Shown: in pieces, positions 11,826-21,194 of the stretch
Numbering within the stretch: position 1 is the first letter of the stretch
How the letters are laid out: each line of letters starts with the position of its first letter
Assembly: GCA_907163375.1 (NCBI GenBank)
Contig: CAJQUW010014405.1
Span: forward strand, 24,954-88,953
Direction: 5' to 3'
From: Prostheceraeus crozeri
Taxonomy: Eukaryota; Platyhelminthes; Polycladida; Euryleptidae
DNA length: 64,000 nt
The notes under the pieces: generated by a model
Seen by the model: only the letters and a program-made list of their open reading frames with translations
What the model was told of the DNA's origin: nothing
Database searches by the model: none
Position numbers and translations under genes: made by a program

Positions 11826-12449
11826 ATGTCAATCAGCATGTCGTTCACTACCAACATTCCCATTTCAATAATTTACCGAAGTCAACTCTTCACGGGCAAT
11901 ATATTTTATTCTGCCGTGAATATAACTGGCTATAAAGCGGATTTGGTGGATCTGATGGAGGAAATAGTGAAGTATTTCCGCTGCGGAGAGGACGTTGTGG
12001 TGCAGAGAATGTTGATGAGAGTCGTGAACAACGCTCTTACACGAGTTGCAAGATTCTGGCTCAACGAAGTATTTCGCCCACTATCTCAAACGGAGATTGT
12101 ACCGGAATACTCTCGCTGTTGGTGCAGCAGTATCCAACGGAAACTCAACACATGTCTCCATGACATTATCACCTCCAGCTACTATGATGAGAAGGGTGAG
12201 AAGTGCAAACTGGACTTGTTCAGTGGACCGCCATCAGTAAGCATCAATGTGGCTGCTCAAGGACATTCTGAGGTGATCAGTTTGCGGGCATACTATGCCA
12301 ATATTTTAAAGACTTTCCATTTAAAGCCTTGCTGTATGTGTTGTCCTATTTCAAAACATCTAATGAAAGACATTGAGCAGCTCATAACTGCTACAAATGA
12401 GACTCTAGCCGATGTGAGTGTATATCAGTTTCCCTCTACAACTTGCTAA
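11826..12449 (+). CDS. Unknown 207-residue Polinton protein
   Basis: I do not recognise this protein. Residues 35-75 are strongly helical (a segment around LVDLMEEIVKYF, then VVQRMLMRVVNNAL), and the middle has WCSSIQRKLNTCLHDI. A cysteine cluster (KPCCMCCP) lies near residue 172. The helical build and its place beside a RING/IAP-like gene make a cell-death or signalling modulator conceivable, but this is speculation. The start is supported by the TATA box 50 bp upstream and by GGCTAATACAATG running into the ATG, nearly the same as at the capsid gene (18732). Confidence 0.7.
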   Translation: MSISMSFTTNIPISIIYRSQLFTGNIFYSAVNITGYKADLVDLMEEIVKYFRCGEDVVVQRMLMRVVNNALTRVARFWLNEVFRPLSQTEIVPEYSRCWCSSIQRKLNTCLHDIITSSYYDEKGEKCKLDLFSGPPSVSINVAAQGHSEVISLRAYYANILKTFHLKPCCMCCPISKHLMKDIEQLITATNETLADVSVYQFPSTTC

Positions 12450-12577
12450 GTGTTTTATGTAATTTTATACGTACCAGCAACAAACTCTGTGTGAATGCTT
12501 GTAAACTTTTGTATATAATGTTGTAAGTACTAAGCAAAAATTGTAATTGTATTATCTATTTCCATATTAGAATAAAA

Positions 12578-12970
12578 ATGTCTGTAAAACGGAAGGCATC
12601 TTCTCGTCAATCGAAACGGTCCTTCAAACCTTCAAGTCAGTTTAAAAAGGCGTTGCGAAAGTTAAACAGGATACATGATAATAAGAAGAAGTGTAAATTG
12701 ATTCAAAATTCAAGTGATGATTTCATTCGTGATTTAGCTTTTGCAATACACAAATGTCTACCTATTTACAAGCCTCTGTTGAATGCTGGCTCTTTGAATA
12801 GCATAAAAAAGTTTTCAAATCCAAGGAGTAGTGATAAGAAAAGGCGAAACTTAATTCAGCGCGGTGGTGGTGGGTTTCTAAGTATGTTAAATGATATTGG
12901 AAACAATATTAATGGTGTAATCAATAGTCCGCTTGGAAGGATTGCAGCAACTGCTGCAATGTTAATATAA
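12578..12970 (+). CDS. Small basic Polinton protein with hydrophobic C-terminus
   Basis: 130 residues. The first 60 are very basic (SVKRKASSRQSKRSFKP, then FKKALRKLNR). The middle has FIRDLAFAIHKCLPIYKPLL. Then follow a basic RSSDKKRRNLIQRGGGGFLS and an amphipathic or hydrophobic tail (INSPLGRIAATAAMLI). Small proteins with this basic part, a GGFL-type motif and a membrane-active tail recur in animal Polintons, with unproven roles such as minor core or membrane-lytic protein. TATATAA at 12512 lies 66 bp upstream; AATAAA overlaps the start region and may serve the previous gene as a poly(A) signal. Confidence 0.7.
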   Translation: MSVKRKASSRQSKRSFKPSSQFKKALRKLNRIHDNKKKCKLIQNSSDDFIRDLAFAIHKCLPIYKPLLNAGSLNSIKKFSNPRSSDKKRRNLIQRGGGGFLSMLNDIGNNINGVINSPLGRIAATAAMLI

Positions 12971-13011
12971 GGTTAGCGAATCATAAAGTGACACGTCATC
13001 ACTTTGATTGA

Positions 13012-13035
13012 TGAGTCATATATAGGTGTATATAA
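13012..13035 (+). promoter_or_regulatory. Promoter of the 13122 gene: AP-1 site next to TATA box
   Basis: TGAGTCA (13012-13018) and TATATAAGGAAGAC (starting 13029) are only 10 bp apart. The TATA context (TATATAAGGA, then GAC) repeats that at 11771. Confidence 0.6.
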
Positions 13036-13121
13036 GGAAGACGCTTTAATGATATTTTACCACTTTCAAGTGACAATTCATTTGCGCTGGTTGAAAGCTC
13101 CGAATTAGTACTTGTTGAAAC

Positions 13122-13856
13122 ATGACTCAGAAAATGTATACAATCAGAGAGGAAGGTGACGCTTTTGAGCAAGATCTCTTGAAGCTTCGTCCGACACGAA
13201 AGGTGCAAGGGATTGGAAATACGTTCTACTTTCAAACCTTGAATTATGGTGATGATGGCTTTTATCTTCAAGTTCCATTCTTCCACAGTAATGGTATGTC
13301 TACATCAGGGTATAGCAATATGAGACAAATGCGAGTGACTTTTCCAAAATGGCAACAGGTGATTCTTAAAACTATTGACTCTTTCGCGAAAGAATGTGTT
13401 GAGCTGCCTGAAAGTGCTCCCACTCATTGGAGAAAGGCATTAGAGGAAGGAGTTGGTTATAAGGAATTGCCGGAATTCGATACACTGTTTTTAAAACTAT
13501 CTGATCATTTTCAAGCATTCGATCTCTTTACAAACGCGATGGAATGTGAGGATCTCAAACGGGGCCGCTATATGGGCTTAGTTCACGTTACAGGACTTTA
13601 TATTGGCTCACATGGTTCGACTGGTAAAGTCGCATCTTTACAAATGAAGGTTCTTCAACTAGTCTATGAACCACTACCAATTGATAAATGTTTAATTAAC
13701 ATTGATAAGACTGCTTCAAGTGATGGGAAGGAAGAGAGCAAAAAGCGAGGTCGGAAATCTAAAGATGGGAATCCTAAATTGAAGTTGAAGCGCCAAGATG
13801 CTGACTTGAAAACTTTCTATAATCCTAATTGTGATGAGGAAACACAAATGTTTTAA
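13122..13856 (+). CDS. Unknown 244-residue Polinton protein
   Basis: The product is not recognised. It starts MTQKMYTIREEGDAFEQDLL. Residues 30-130 are mixed strand and helix (TFPKWQQVILKTIDSFAKE, then WRKALEEG), followed by a strand-rich part (GRYMGLVHVTGLYIGSHG). The last 60 residues are lysine-rich (KKRGRKSKDGNPKLKLKR), like an AT-hook or nuclear signal, and end in an acidic tail. A DNA-binding or early regulatory protein is possible. AATAAA at 13911 may be its poly(A) signal. It sits in the early-like, TATA-bearing block before the packaging genes. Confidence 0.7.
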   Translation: MTQKMYTIREEGDAFEQDLLKLRPTRKVQGIGNTFYFQTLNYGDDGFYLQVPFFHSNGMSTSGYSNMRQMRVTFPKWQQVILKTIDSFAKECVELPESAPTHWRKALEEGVGYKELPEFDTLFLKLSDHFQAFDLFTNAMECEDLKRGRYMGLVHVTGLYIGSHGSTGKVASLQMKVLQLVYEPLPIDKCLINIDKTASSDGKEESKKRGRKSKDGNPKLKLKRQDADLKTFYNPNCDEETQMF

Positions 13857-13997
13857 TTTGTAAATGTTTTAATTTGTAAATGTAACTTGAAAGTTTCTAT
13901 TCTGAATGTAAATAAACTTGATCTGGAACATGTGTCTGTTTTGTTGTTCTAAGCAAAATTAGCGGGATGATGAGTTTAATGTTAATGGAATTATAAG

Positions 13998-14633
13998 ATG
14001 ACAGATTTTCGTCTATTCACTGATCGCACAATGTGTGTCGCTGGACCAAGTCAGTCCGGTAAAACTACATTTGTAACTGAATTGCTACAATATAGAAATG
14101 AAATGTTTAACAAGGAAATTAAGAGAGTCAAATGGTATTATGGAATATTTCAACCACAACTACATTCTGCACTTCGCCAGAAAGGTTATGAGGTGAAGCA
14201 AGGGTTGCCATCAACTGAGGATATCAAAGCAGGTGACTTACTAGTATTAGATGATCTATTACGAGAAAGCAAATCTTCAAAGGATGTAACTGAAATGTTC
14301 ATTCAAACTGCACATCATAGGGAAGCTTTTATTATCTACATCACCCAAAACATCTTCGATGGAGGGAAAGAGCAAAGAACTAGAAGTTTGAATACACATT
14401 ATTTGGCAATATTTAAAAATCCAAGAGATAGCAGTCAGATACATCATCTCAGTAGACAGATATTACCTCAACAACCTAAAGTACTTTCAAAAATATATGA
14501 AGATGTAACAAAGAAACCACATGGTTATCTATTTATTGATCTAACCCAGGAATGTCCGGAACGACTTCGATTTCGAACAAATATCATACCTAATTCCGCT
14601 GAACCAATGACAGTTTTCTCGGTTCACAGTTAG
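13998..14633 (+). CDS. Packaging ATPase of the FtsK/HerA (A32-like) type
   Basis: 211 residues. The Walker A motif GPSQSGKT is at residues 16-23 and the Walker B motif LLVLDDLL near residue 82. A conserved IYITQN sensor-like strand follows, and the helical C-terminus has HLSRQILP. This matches the genome-packaging ATPase shared by Polintons, adintoviruses and large DNA viruses, which moves DNA into the capsid. TAAGCAAAATT at 13950 lies just upstream. The length is typical and the frame is intact. Confidence 0.92.
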   Translation: MTDFRLFTDRTMCVAGPSQSGKTTFVTELLQYRNEMFNKEIKRVKWYYGIFQPQLHSALRQKGYEVKQGLPSTEDIKAGDLLVLDDLLRESKSSKDVTEMFIQTAHHREAFIIYITQNIFDGGKEQRTRSLNTHYLAIFKNPRDSSQIHHLSRQILPQQPKVLSKIYEDVTKKPHGYLFIDLTQECPERLRFRTNIIPNSAEPMTVFSVHS

Positions 14634-14687
14634 TTTTAAGCAATGTACTTTGTTGCCTTATTATTTTCAAACATGTCGTATTCAAAG

Positions 14688-15323
14688 ATGGTAGTCATTC
14701 CTCAAGAGGAGTATGTACAATTGACTACATTACAAAGTGCACAGGAAGTCAAAAATATAGATCAACCTATTACGAATCAACTTAAGGAACTAACACAAAA
14801 GGATATGGAAATTCAGAAGATTAAGGATCCCTATCGACGAATGCAGTTAGCAGCTGAAAACATTGACGAGAGGCGACAGATTCGTGACAAGTTGCGACGA
14901 TTTATAACCTTGTCAACACCTCGACCATATCGTGTGCGCGCTGAGCGATTATTTGACTTCATTGATCCACATGTGAAGTTCAATGAGAGAGGGGAGATAA
15001 TAGATGAAACAACTGGTGATGTTATTAGAAATAGTCACATAGATGACCTTCTACAATATGCTGTCAGAGATGTAAGGCGAAAACTAGGTGCACCACAAGG
15101 GTGGACATATTTTCAGAAAATTTTATCTGATCAAAATGTACCTCACAATATTATTGGAGGACCGACTGTGAATGAATTGGATAAGGGTCACTTACAAGAT
15201 GGATCAAAGAGTAAAACACCCACGATGGCGGTCAAGCGAGAGCTTGCAGATCCCGATGATCTGCAACCAAAAAGAGCTACTAGGCGCTCAATGCGTGTTG
15301 CGAAGGAGTATAGTAAATATTAA
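14688..15323 (+). CDS. Conserved Polinton coiled-coil protein, unknown function
   Basis: Starting at the third in-frame ATG, about 211 residues begin MVVIPQEEYVQLTTLQ. A start at 14643 or 14673 is also open; 14688 best fits the family pattern. The recognised middle reads IKDPYRRMQLAAENIDERRQ, then TPRPYRVRAERLFDFI, FNERGEI and DDLLQYAVRDVRR. Proteins of this pattern sit between ATPase and integrase in many animal Polintons and have no proven role. The tail is basic (PKRATRRSMR). TAAGCAATG overlaps the first ATG. Confidence 0.75.
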   Translation: MVVIPQEEYVQLTTLQSAQEVKNIDQPITNQLKELTQKDMEIQKIKDPYRRMQLAAENIDERRQIRDKLRRFITLSTPRPYRVRAERLFDFIDPHVKFNERGEIIDETTGDVIRNSHIDDLLQYAVRDVRRKLGAPQGWTYFQKILSDQNVPHNIIGGPTVNELDKGHLQDGSKSKTPTMAVKRELADPDDLQPKRATRRSMRVAKEYSKY

Positions 15324-15490
15324 GCAAATATGAATTAAGCCTTGCCTCTCTCATATTATGTCGTTACAAAAATTTTGCTGTTGTTTGAAATCTGCGCTCG
15401 AAGGCAAAGGAGAAGAGGGCATAGAGGTTGATATCAATTGTGTTAGCAGTTGCTGTGCGAGTAATACGCGTGCAAATCAGAACAAAGACG

Positions 15491-16579
15491 ATGAGTACAG
15501 CAGTGAAACTCAGAAAGATTTATTACGACTTAAATCATCCCGCAAGTTTCAGTCGTCCGGAGGTTCTAGCTCGTGCAGCAGGTGTGGGAATAGAGAAAGT
15601 CAAGAAGTGGTTGAGGAGTCAACCGACTTACACTCTTCACAAAAATGCGAGAAAGCGGTTTCCAACAAGAAAATATGTTGTTAACAATATAGATAGTCAA
15701 TGGCAAGCGGACTTGGCTGACATACAACAGATATCACAGTACAATGATGGCTATAAATACATCTTAACCGTAATAGATATTTTATCTCGCTATGCTTGGG
15801 CACGTGCGCTGAAATCTAAACGAGGACCAGAAGTTGAAGCGGCTTTTCAGAGCATTTTCGATGAGGGGCGTGTTCCGCAAAGAATACAGACCGATCAAGG
15901 GAAGGAATTCGAAAACTCTCATGTTCGAAGTCTCCTTAAAAGTCATAATGTGGAATTGTTTAGTGTCAAAAGTGCTTATAAAGCTGCCATGGTTGAGAGG
16001 TTCAATCGCACACTGAAGACAAAAATATGGCGCTATTTCACTGCAAAAAATACACATGTTTGGGTAGGTGAGCTGCAGAAATTTGTTAAGAATTACAATG
16101 AAAGCTACCATCGAATCATTAAGATGAAACCAGTTGATGTTACCCCAGATAATGCGATGGATGTATGGCTTCGATTGTATGATAAGAAAGCGAAAAACAT
16201 TTCCAATGAAAAGAAAATTAATGTTGGTGATAGAGTTCGGATTTCAAAGGTTAAGTCTACATTTGAGAAGGGGTATCTACCTAATTGGACTGAAGAAGAG
16301 TTTTTTGTGGATGAAGTAAATACAAAATTTAGACCCACCATGTATAAATTAATAGATTACCATGGCAATCCAATTGAAGGAAAATTTTACTCTTATGAAT
16401 TGCAAGTAGTAGACAGAAGTGAAGAGGTGTATATGATTGATAAAATAATTAGGAGGAAAGGTCATGGCAATCAAAGGAAATATCTAGTTAAATGGAAAGG
16501 ATATCCTGATTCATTCAATAGCTGGATAACGCACCAGGATCTACAAAATGTGGAGATGGGAGACACTCGTAACTTTTAA
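15491..16579 (+). CDS. Retroviral-type integrase with C-terminal chromodomain
   Basis: About 362 residues from MSTAVKLRKIYYDLNHP, the usual Polinton start; an upstream start at 15428 would add an unlikely leader. The rve core is clear: WQADLADI (first D), QTDQGKEFEN (second D) and MVERFNRT (E), the DDE triad. The N-terminal part is helical rather than a classical HHCC finger. The last 50 residues form a chromodomain (YMIDKIIRRKG, then KYLVKWKGYP and SFNSWI). The protein cuts and joins the terminal repeats into host DNA with a 6 bp stagger, and the chromodomain may steer it to marked chromatin. A second frame open at 15358-15684 is treated as a shadow. Confidence 0.93.
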   Translation: MSTAVKLRKIYYDLNHPASFSRPEVLARAAGVGIEKVKKWLRSQPTYTLHKNARKRFPTRKYVVNNIDSQWQADLADIQQISQYNDGYKYILTVIDILSRYAWARALKSKRGPEVEAAFQSIFDEGRVPQRIQTDQGKEFENSHVRSLLKSHNVELFSVKSAYKAAMVERFNRTLKTKIWRYFTAKNTHVWVGELQKFVKNYNESYHRIIKMKPVDVTPDNAMDVWLRLYDKKAKNISNEKKINVGDRVRISKVKSTFEKGYLPNWTEEEFFVDEVNTKFRPTMYKLIDYHGNPIEGKFYSYELQVVDRSEEVYMIDKIIRRKGHGNQRKYLVKWKGYPDSFNSWITHQDLQNVEMGDTRNF

Positions 16580-16619
16580 GCTAATATAGCATGTGACTTC
16601 TTCCATATATGACTTTAAC

Positions 16620-18195
16620 ATGTCTACTAACTTCAATATCATTCTTCCAAGCAATAGCAACCCCAAGATATTCCCAAGTAACAAACCATCTCTATACTCT
16701 GTTGAATTCGCTAATCCAATTACTCTGCATGGACCCCATGAAGTTGCTCTAACTGAAATTACTTATTACAACGATATCAGTTTGCTAAAGAACAACTATT
16801 TTGAATTACATAAAGAAGTGCGAGAGAAGGATGATTGCTTTCGCATATTTCAAAATAGTCTACATGGTACATGGGCTTTTCATCATCTAACTTTACATCC
16901 TTTTTCAACATCTTTACCATCTGTTCAAAACATGATTAAAATTCAAAAGGCATTTGCAACGTCAACTTTTGATTCTAAGGTTCCCACAATGAGCTTGCAA
17001 GATACAGAAAAGGAAATCGGTAGAATGTTTGAACGAATAAATGATCTCTTCAAGCTGACTTTGAATAAATTCTACAAACCAGCCATAAAGGGGTCAACAA
17101 AATTGATGAAGGAAGGGAAGCATGTTCTTCTTGTATTAGGTAAGGATTTGAGTCATACTTTTGGGTATTCCAGAGCAACTTTCTCATCAAGGTATTGGTA
17201 CAATGGACGTGGGTGGAATTCGGAGAGGAAAGTCACTGATTTTAAATGTAGAATTGTGCCATTGTATGCATTACAAAAAAGGAGCATCCGAGTAAAAAAT
17301 AAATTTGAGGTCATTAGAAGTGTTGAAGACTTTGCAAGAAAGTTTCAAGGATCAGTGCCAGAAACGTTAATGACTTGTGAATATAAGAAAGAGAAAGTAA
17401 CTTTATTTACTGTTGAAACGGAGGCAGAATTTATTGTTTTTACTAAAAAGACACCATTGGAAAAGTCTGAGTCCGCTGTTATTGAATTTGGATCTGAAAT
17501 GATTGGGATGTTTAAGGGCCTTGAAAGCGCACCTTGGTTGACAATTAAATGATACATTCAAGGTTCAATTGTCCTCTTCTAAACTCAAAGCATCAACAAA
17601 TGCTTCATGGGATATCCACGTATACAGCGAAGACATATCGGGTGATGAATTGTCTACTTCCAGTGAACTTGTAAAAAGAGTTAATTTGAACATTGAAAGC
17701 TTGAAAACGCCATCTGAATTGTGTACAAAGTTAAATGAGTTTGGTGTAGATTACCTTGATGCAGATGAATATCACTTTTCTTATGACCCACATAAGAAAC
17801 GCATGATTCTAAAGGTAGGGAAGAACTCTCTTATCAAGCTGGATAGCGTGTTAACGACCACATTGGGATTCTCAAAATCAACTATTTATGAAGGTACATC
17901 AATAGGCGATACAGCCCCATCACTAGAGCGTGATATAAGTAACTTATACGTCTATTGTAACATCATTGAATATACAAGGGTTGGCGACATTGAGGCCCCA
18001 CTTCTGCGCACATTTCCTCTCTCATCCGTAAGGAAGCAACTAATCAATCGAGAATTTTTTAACACAATGTATCTACCAATCAGCCGAAATTTCATCAATA
18101 GAATTGACATATCAATTCATGATGATGCAGGAGAAGTAGTACCGTTCTGTGGTGGTGTTACTGTTTTGACCCTACATATTAGGTCACGAGAATAA
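16620..18195 (+). CDS. Penton-like (minor) capsid protein region
   Basis: The start MSTNFNIILPSNSN, then YSVEFANPITLHGPHEVAL, matches the N-terminus typical of Polinton penton or minor capsid proteins (LPSNxS, then LxxPIxLxGxWEVAL). The C-terminal part has the family hallmark block LYVYCNIIEYTRVGD, then PLLRTFPL, NTMYLPISRNFINRIDI and a closing TVLTLHIR. It lies between integrase and capsid genes as usual. The region is spread over more than one reading frame, so it is either broken (about one break) or made as two proteins; I cannot tell which. ATG 16620 follows TAAGCTAATATAGCATG. Confidence 0.75.
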
Positions 18196-18238
18196 GGCTT
18201 TACGCTATTGTGACTTCCATAGTTATTCAATAGTCATA

Positions 18239-18721
18239 ATGACAGGCATTTACAGTAGACCATCATATCAGAGCGGTTATCCCGTGTTTGTTGGAGGTAG
18301 ACGACAAGTTGGAGGAGGCATATTTGGTGCACTAAGACGTATGGTTCTTCCAACACTCAAAAAGTATGGCGTACCAATCATGAAGCGTGTTGGAAGCAGG
18401 GCTTTAGATTTTGGTGCAAATGTTGCAGCTGATGCGCTTCAAGGTGAGGATATCGGTGAATCTATGAAAATGCGCGCGCAGCAATCTGCCATAGACGCAT
18501 TAGATGATTTAACAAAGACGAGACGTACAGTTCGGAAGAAGCGTAGGAAGTCAAGACAAGTTGGATCAGGCCGAGTTACTAAGCAAAGACGCAGGAAAAG
18601 TAAAAAGCCGACTAGAGCAGCACGTTCTAAATCTAGACGTCGAGTGAAAACAAGAAAGCGCAAACGAAATTCCACAGCTACTAGAAACAAGTCAAAACGA
18701 AGGAAGACAACATATTTGTAG
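18239..18721 (+). CDS. pX-like basic core or cement protein
   Basis: 160 residues. The N-terminal part is glycine-rich with an amphipathic region (GGGIFGALRRMVLPTLKKYG, then SRALDFGANVAADAL). The C-terminal 65 residues are almost all Lys, Arg and Ser (KKRRKSRQVGSGRV onward). This two-part build resembles adenovirus pX/pVI-type core proteins and the PX-like genes of adintoviruses and Polintons, which bind and condense DNA in the virion. It lies just before the major capsid gene. The role is inferred from composition and position. Confidence 0.7.
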   Translation: MTGIYSRPSYQSGYPVFVGGRRQVGGGIFGALRRMVLPTLKKYGVPIMKRVGSRALDFGANVAADALQGEDIGESMKMRAQQSAIDALDDLTKTRRTVRKKRRKSRQVGSGRVTKQRRRKSKKPTRAARSKSRRRVKTRKRKRNSTATRNKSKRRKTTYL

Positions 18722-18731
18722 AGCTAATACG

Positions 18732-20015
18732 ATGCAGAGTATCAATTCGGCTTTGTGTTTCTTCGATTCTCCCCCTCATCAGACAGACATCATCTCCTCA
18801 ACAATTGTAGACATAGTCCCCACAACAAATATCGATGGTAACCAGCAGCCTATTCAGTTTGATATACCTGCCAATCCTCAAGATTATATTGACTGTCAAT
18901 CCATTGATTTAGAGTTGTGTATACAAATTAAGAAGACTGATGGTACAAATATCGATTCATCCAAGGATAAAGTGGGGTTAGCAAATCTTCCTATTGCCAG
19001 TCTGTTCTCAGATGTGTATCTAATATTGAATGACAAACAGATTGAAGGAGGGGATCGAGCATATCCATATGGAGCATATATACATACAATGACTCAATTT
19101 CAAAAGCAAGCTAAACAGTCACACTTGCAAGTTTCTGGGTGGTATGATGATCAGCAAGGGAAATTTGATGATGTCTCAAATACAGGGTTGAAAAGACGAA
19201 TGGATTTAACAGCGGATTCAAAGGAATTATACTTGAAAGGACCCGTCTATCTTGATTTCCTTCGTCAATCTAGATATCTGCTATCACAGGTTAAAATGCA
19301 AATAAAATTTATTCGTGCAAATCCTGAGTTCGCGTTAATGGCTTTTGGAGCTACAAACTATCAAGTCAACATAAGTAATGCCGTGCTCAATGTAAGGCGA
19401 GTAACAATGAACCCGTCAGTCATCAACGAGCATGCGACAGGATTGAGGAAAAACAATGCAATATATCCAGTTAATCACAGTGTGTTGACAAACTTCACAA
19501 TTGGTGCGGGATCATCCTCACATGCCTACCCAAATCTTTTTCCCACTGCAATGCCAAAGGCGGTGTATATCACATTTGTGGAAAATGAGGCATTCATTGG
19601 TGCTTTTGAAAAGAATCCATTCAATTTCCAACACTTTAATGTTAGCAAACTAGCACTCTATCAGGATGGGAAATTTGTATCTTGCAAAGCATATGAGCCT
19701 AATTTCAAAGATGGTAAATTCGCACGTGAATATGGTTCTATTTTCACCGCCCTCAACATGTTTAATACAGACGATTCAAATGGAATTACAATGGATATGT
19801 ACAAGAATGGCTACTTCTTCATTATGTACAACCTCACAGCAGATGCAGATCTAGGTGGTGAAAGCGGAGGAGTTACAAAGCCTGGAAATCTACGACTGGA
19901 GGTATCATTTGAGTCACCTTTGAAGAAAATAATTAGTTGTCTCATTTATGCTATCTATGATAGCAAAGTTGAGATAACAAGAATGAGAGACGTGACTGTC
20001 ACCTATCAGAGATGA
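18732..20015 (+). CDS. Major capsid protein (double jelly-roll)
   Basis: 427 residues, usual length for the family. It opens MQSINSALCFFDSPPHQTDI, with IDCQSIDLELCIQIKK, SLFSDVYLILNDKQIEGG and YPYGAYIHT near the N-terminus. These match the Polinton major capsid pattern (often labelled F54H12.2-like in animal genomes). The rest is strand-rich. The frame is intact. Its stop overlaps the protease start by 4 nt (ATGA), which suggests linked expression. GAGCTAATACGATG runs into the start. Confidence 0.9.
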   Translation: MQSINSALCFFDSPPHQTDIISSTIVDIVPTTNIDGNQQPIQFDIPANPQDYIDCQSIDLELCIQIKKTDGTNIDSSKDKVGLANLPIASLFSDVYLILNDKQIEGGDRAYPYGAYIHTMTQFQKQAKQSHLQVSGWYDDQQGKFDDVSNTGLKRRMDLTADSKELYLKGPVYLDFLRQSRYLLSQVKMQIKFIRANPEFALMAFGATNYQVNISNAVLNVRRVTMNPSVINEHATGLRKNNAIYPVNHSVLTNFTIGAGSSSHAYPNLFPTAMPKAVYITFVENEAFIGAFEKNPFNFQHFNVSKLALYQDGKFVSCKAYEPNFKDGKFAREYGSIFTALNMFNTDDSNGITMDMYKNGYFFIMYNLTADADLGGESGGVTKPGNLRLEVSFESPLKKIISCLIYAIYDSKVEITRMRDVTVTYQR

Positions 20016-20476
20016 GTAACTTAAGCAACATAGAAATCTTGAGGAAAATGAGGAAAGCTCATCCCTACTCCAAGACAATATTTCTCAATGTCTTTTCTAG
20101 AGATAATTTACCTGATTCAATTCCTTTCTATCCTTGTTCGCTTATCATCAATACGGATACCAACAATCTTCCCGGAAAACATTGGATTGCTGTATACATC
20201 AATCGTTATAAAGTTGCCGAATATTTTGACTCTCTTAATCAACCTCGTTTACATGATATCGCATTATGGATGAACAGGTTTTCCTGGACTGTTAGGAAAG
20301 TGACATCGTTCCCACTTCAAAGTAATACATCTCTAATGTGCGGTGGCTATGTACTCTATTTTGTCAACGAGAGACCATTGAAAAATAACTGTAAAAGTGC
20401 TTTAGAACTATTTTCAAAAAACTGTGATAAAAATGATGTAATTCTTACTAAATATGTTGAAACAGTTTTGAAATAA
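20012..20476 (+). CDS. Adenain-type cysteine protease (maturation protease)
   Basis: 154 residues. The catalytic order of the C5/Ulp1 clan is visible: His in GKHWIAVYI (about residue 51), Asp in EYFDSL (about 70), Gln in SFPLQS and Cys in LMCGGYVLYF (about 110). This enzyme processes capsid precursors in adenoviruses and is part of the Polinton core set. It overlaps the capsid gene by 4 nt and ends the plus-strand block. The frame appears intact. Confidence 0.92.
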   Translation: MSNLSNIEILRKMRKAHPYSKTIFLNVFSRDNLPDSIPFYPCSLIINTDTNNLPGKHWIAVYINRYKVAEYFDSLNQPRLHDIALWMNRFSWTVRKVTSFPLQSNTSLMCGGYVLYFVNERPLKNNCKSALELFSKNCDKNDVILTKYVETVLK

Positions 20477-20624
20477 AGTTTTATGTTGTATCATTAACTT
20501 GCTCTCTTTTTTCCAAGACAAGGGTTTATAAGGAAAACAAAAACATGCTCATATTTCATTATCTATTCACATATATACAAAAAACATGTTCACATTTCAT
20601 TATCTATCCACATATATACAAAAT

Positions 20625-21194
20625 CTACAATTTGGTTTTCATGAAACATTTTTTCAAATCACATATGATGGGAGGCACATCACTTATGTCTTTAATGCCG
20701 GTTATCACAATCTTTCCATTATGGAACACATGAACATGATATGGATGCCAGTTAGTCAATTGAGCTGCTGGAAATAACTCCACTTCATAAGTTAGATTAT
20801 GTGATGATGTAACTTTACGGAAATCATTGTGATAGTGTAATTCACATAACACGGTCATTGTCTTCACTTTCCAATCAGATAATGAATCACCAAGTAAATG
20901 TTCCAAAGTTAAGTGTAGATATGAGAGATCACCCTCCATGACCCTTCCAATACATTGGATTGTTCCATTTGGAAAGAATAGGATAGTGAGAGATCTATCC
21001 TTCCTCTGAATCCTCCATGTTAACATTGAGGGTCTTCCAAGATGTAAGCTCGTTGTCGGCTTCAATTTGCGTTTTATCAGTAACCATTGTTTTCGGTTGG
21101 GTATATTCCTCTCGATCTCTTGTAGATTGAGTTTTGACTTTGCTTTTGTAGTTAACATCCGATTTACAACTTCCAACCGTTTGATGTCCTCCAT
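20625..21194 (-). CDS. TATA-binding-protein-like protein of the Polinton
   Basis: 189 residues if the first ATG is used; ATGs at residues 13 and 57 are alternatives. From residue 57 the pattern follows the two-repeat TBP core. Repeat 1 reads SLTILFFPNGTIQCIGR, against ALIFSSGKMVCTG in cellular TBP. The linker reads WKVKTMTVLCEL, against FKIQNMVGSCDV. Repeat 2 reads YEVELFP, against YEPELFP, then HVHVFHNGKIVITG, against LLIFVSGKVVLTG. Phenylalanines matching the DNA-kinking ones are present in both repeats. Such a protein would be expected to bind TATA boxes and recruit host RNA polymerase. It ends the minus-strand block, 149 bp from the convergent protease gene. Its 5' part overlaps the next gene by 200 nt. 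The family match is visible by eye; function is inferred. Confidence 0.75.
   Translation of the reverse strand: MEDIKRLEVVNRMLTTKAKSKLNLQEIERNIPNRKQWLLIKRKLKPTTSLHLGRPSMLTWRIQRKDRSLTILFFPNGTIQCIGRVMEGDLSYLHLTLEHLLGDSLSDWKVKTMTVLCELHYHNDFRKVTSSHNLTYEVELFPAAQLTNWHPYHVHVFHNGKIVITGIKDISDVPPIICDLKKCFMKTKL

Noticed and set aside
15358-15684. 108-codon cysteine-rich frame at the integrase start
   Set aside because: It overlaps the integrase in another frame over most of its length; composition looks like a shadow and no family matches.
18439-18690. 83-codon minus-strand frame rich in Leu, Phe and Arg
   Set aside because: Antisense to the Lys/Arg-rich tail of the pX-like protein.
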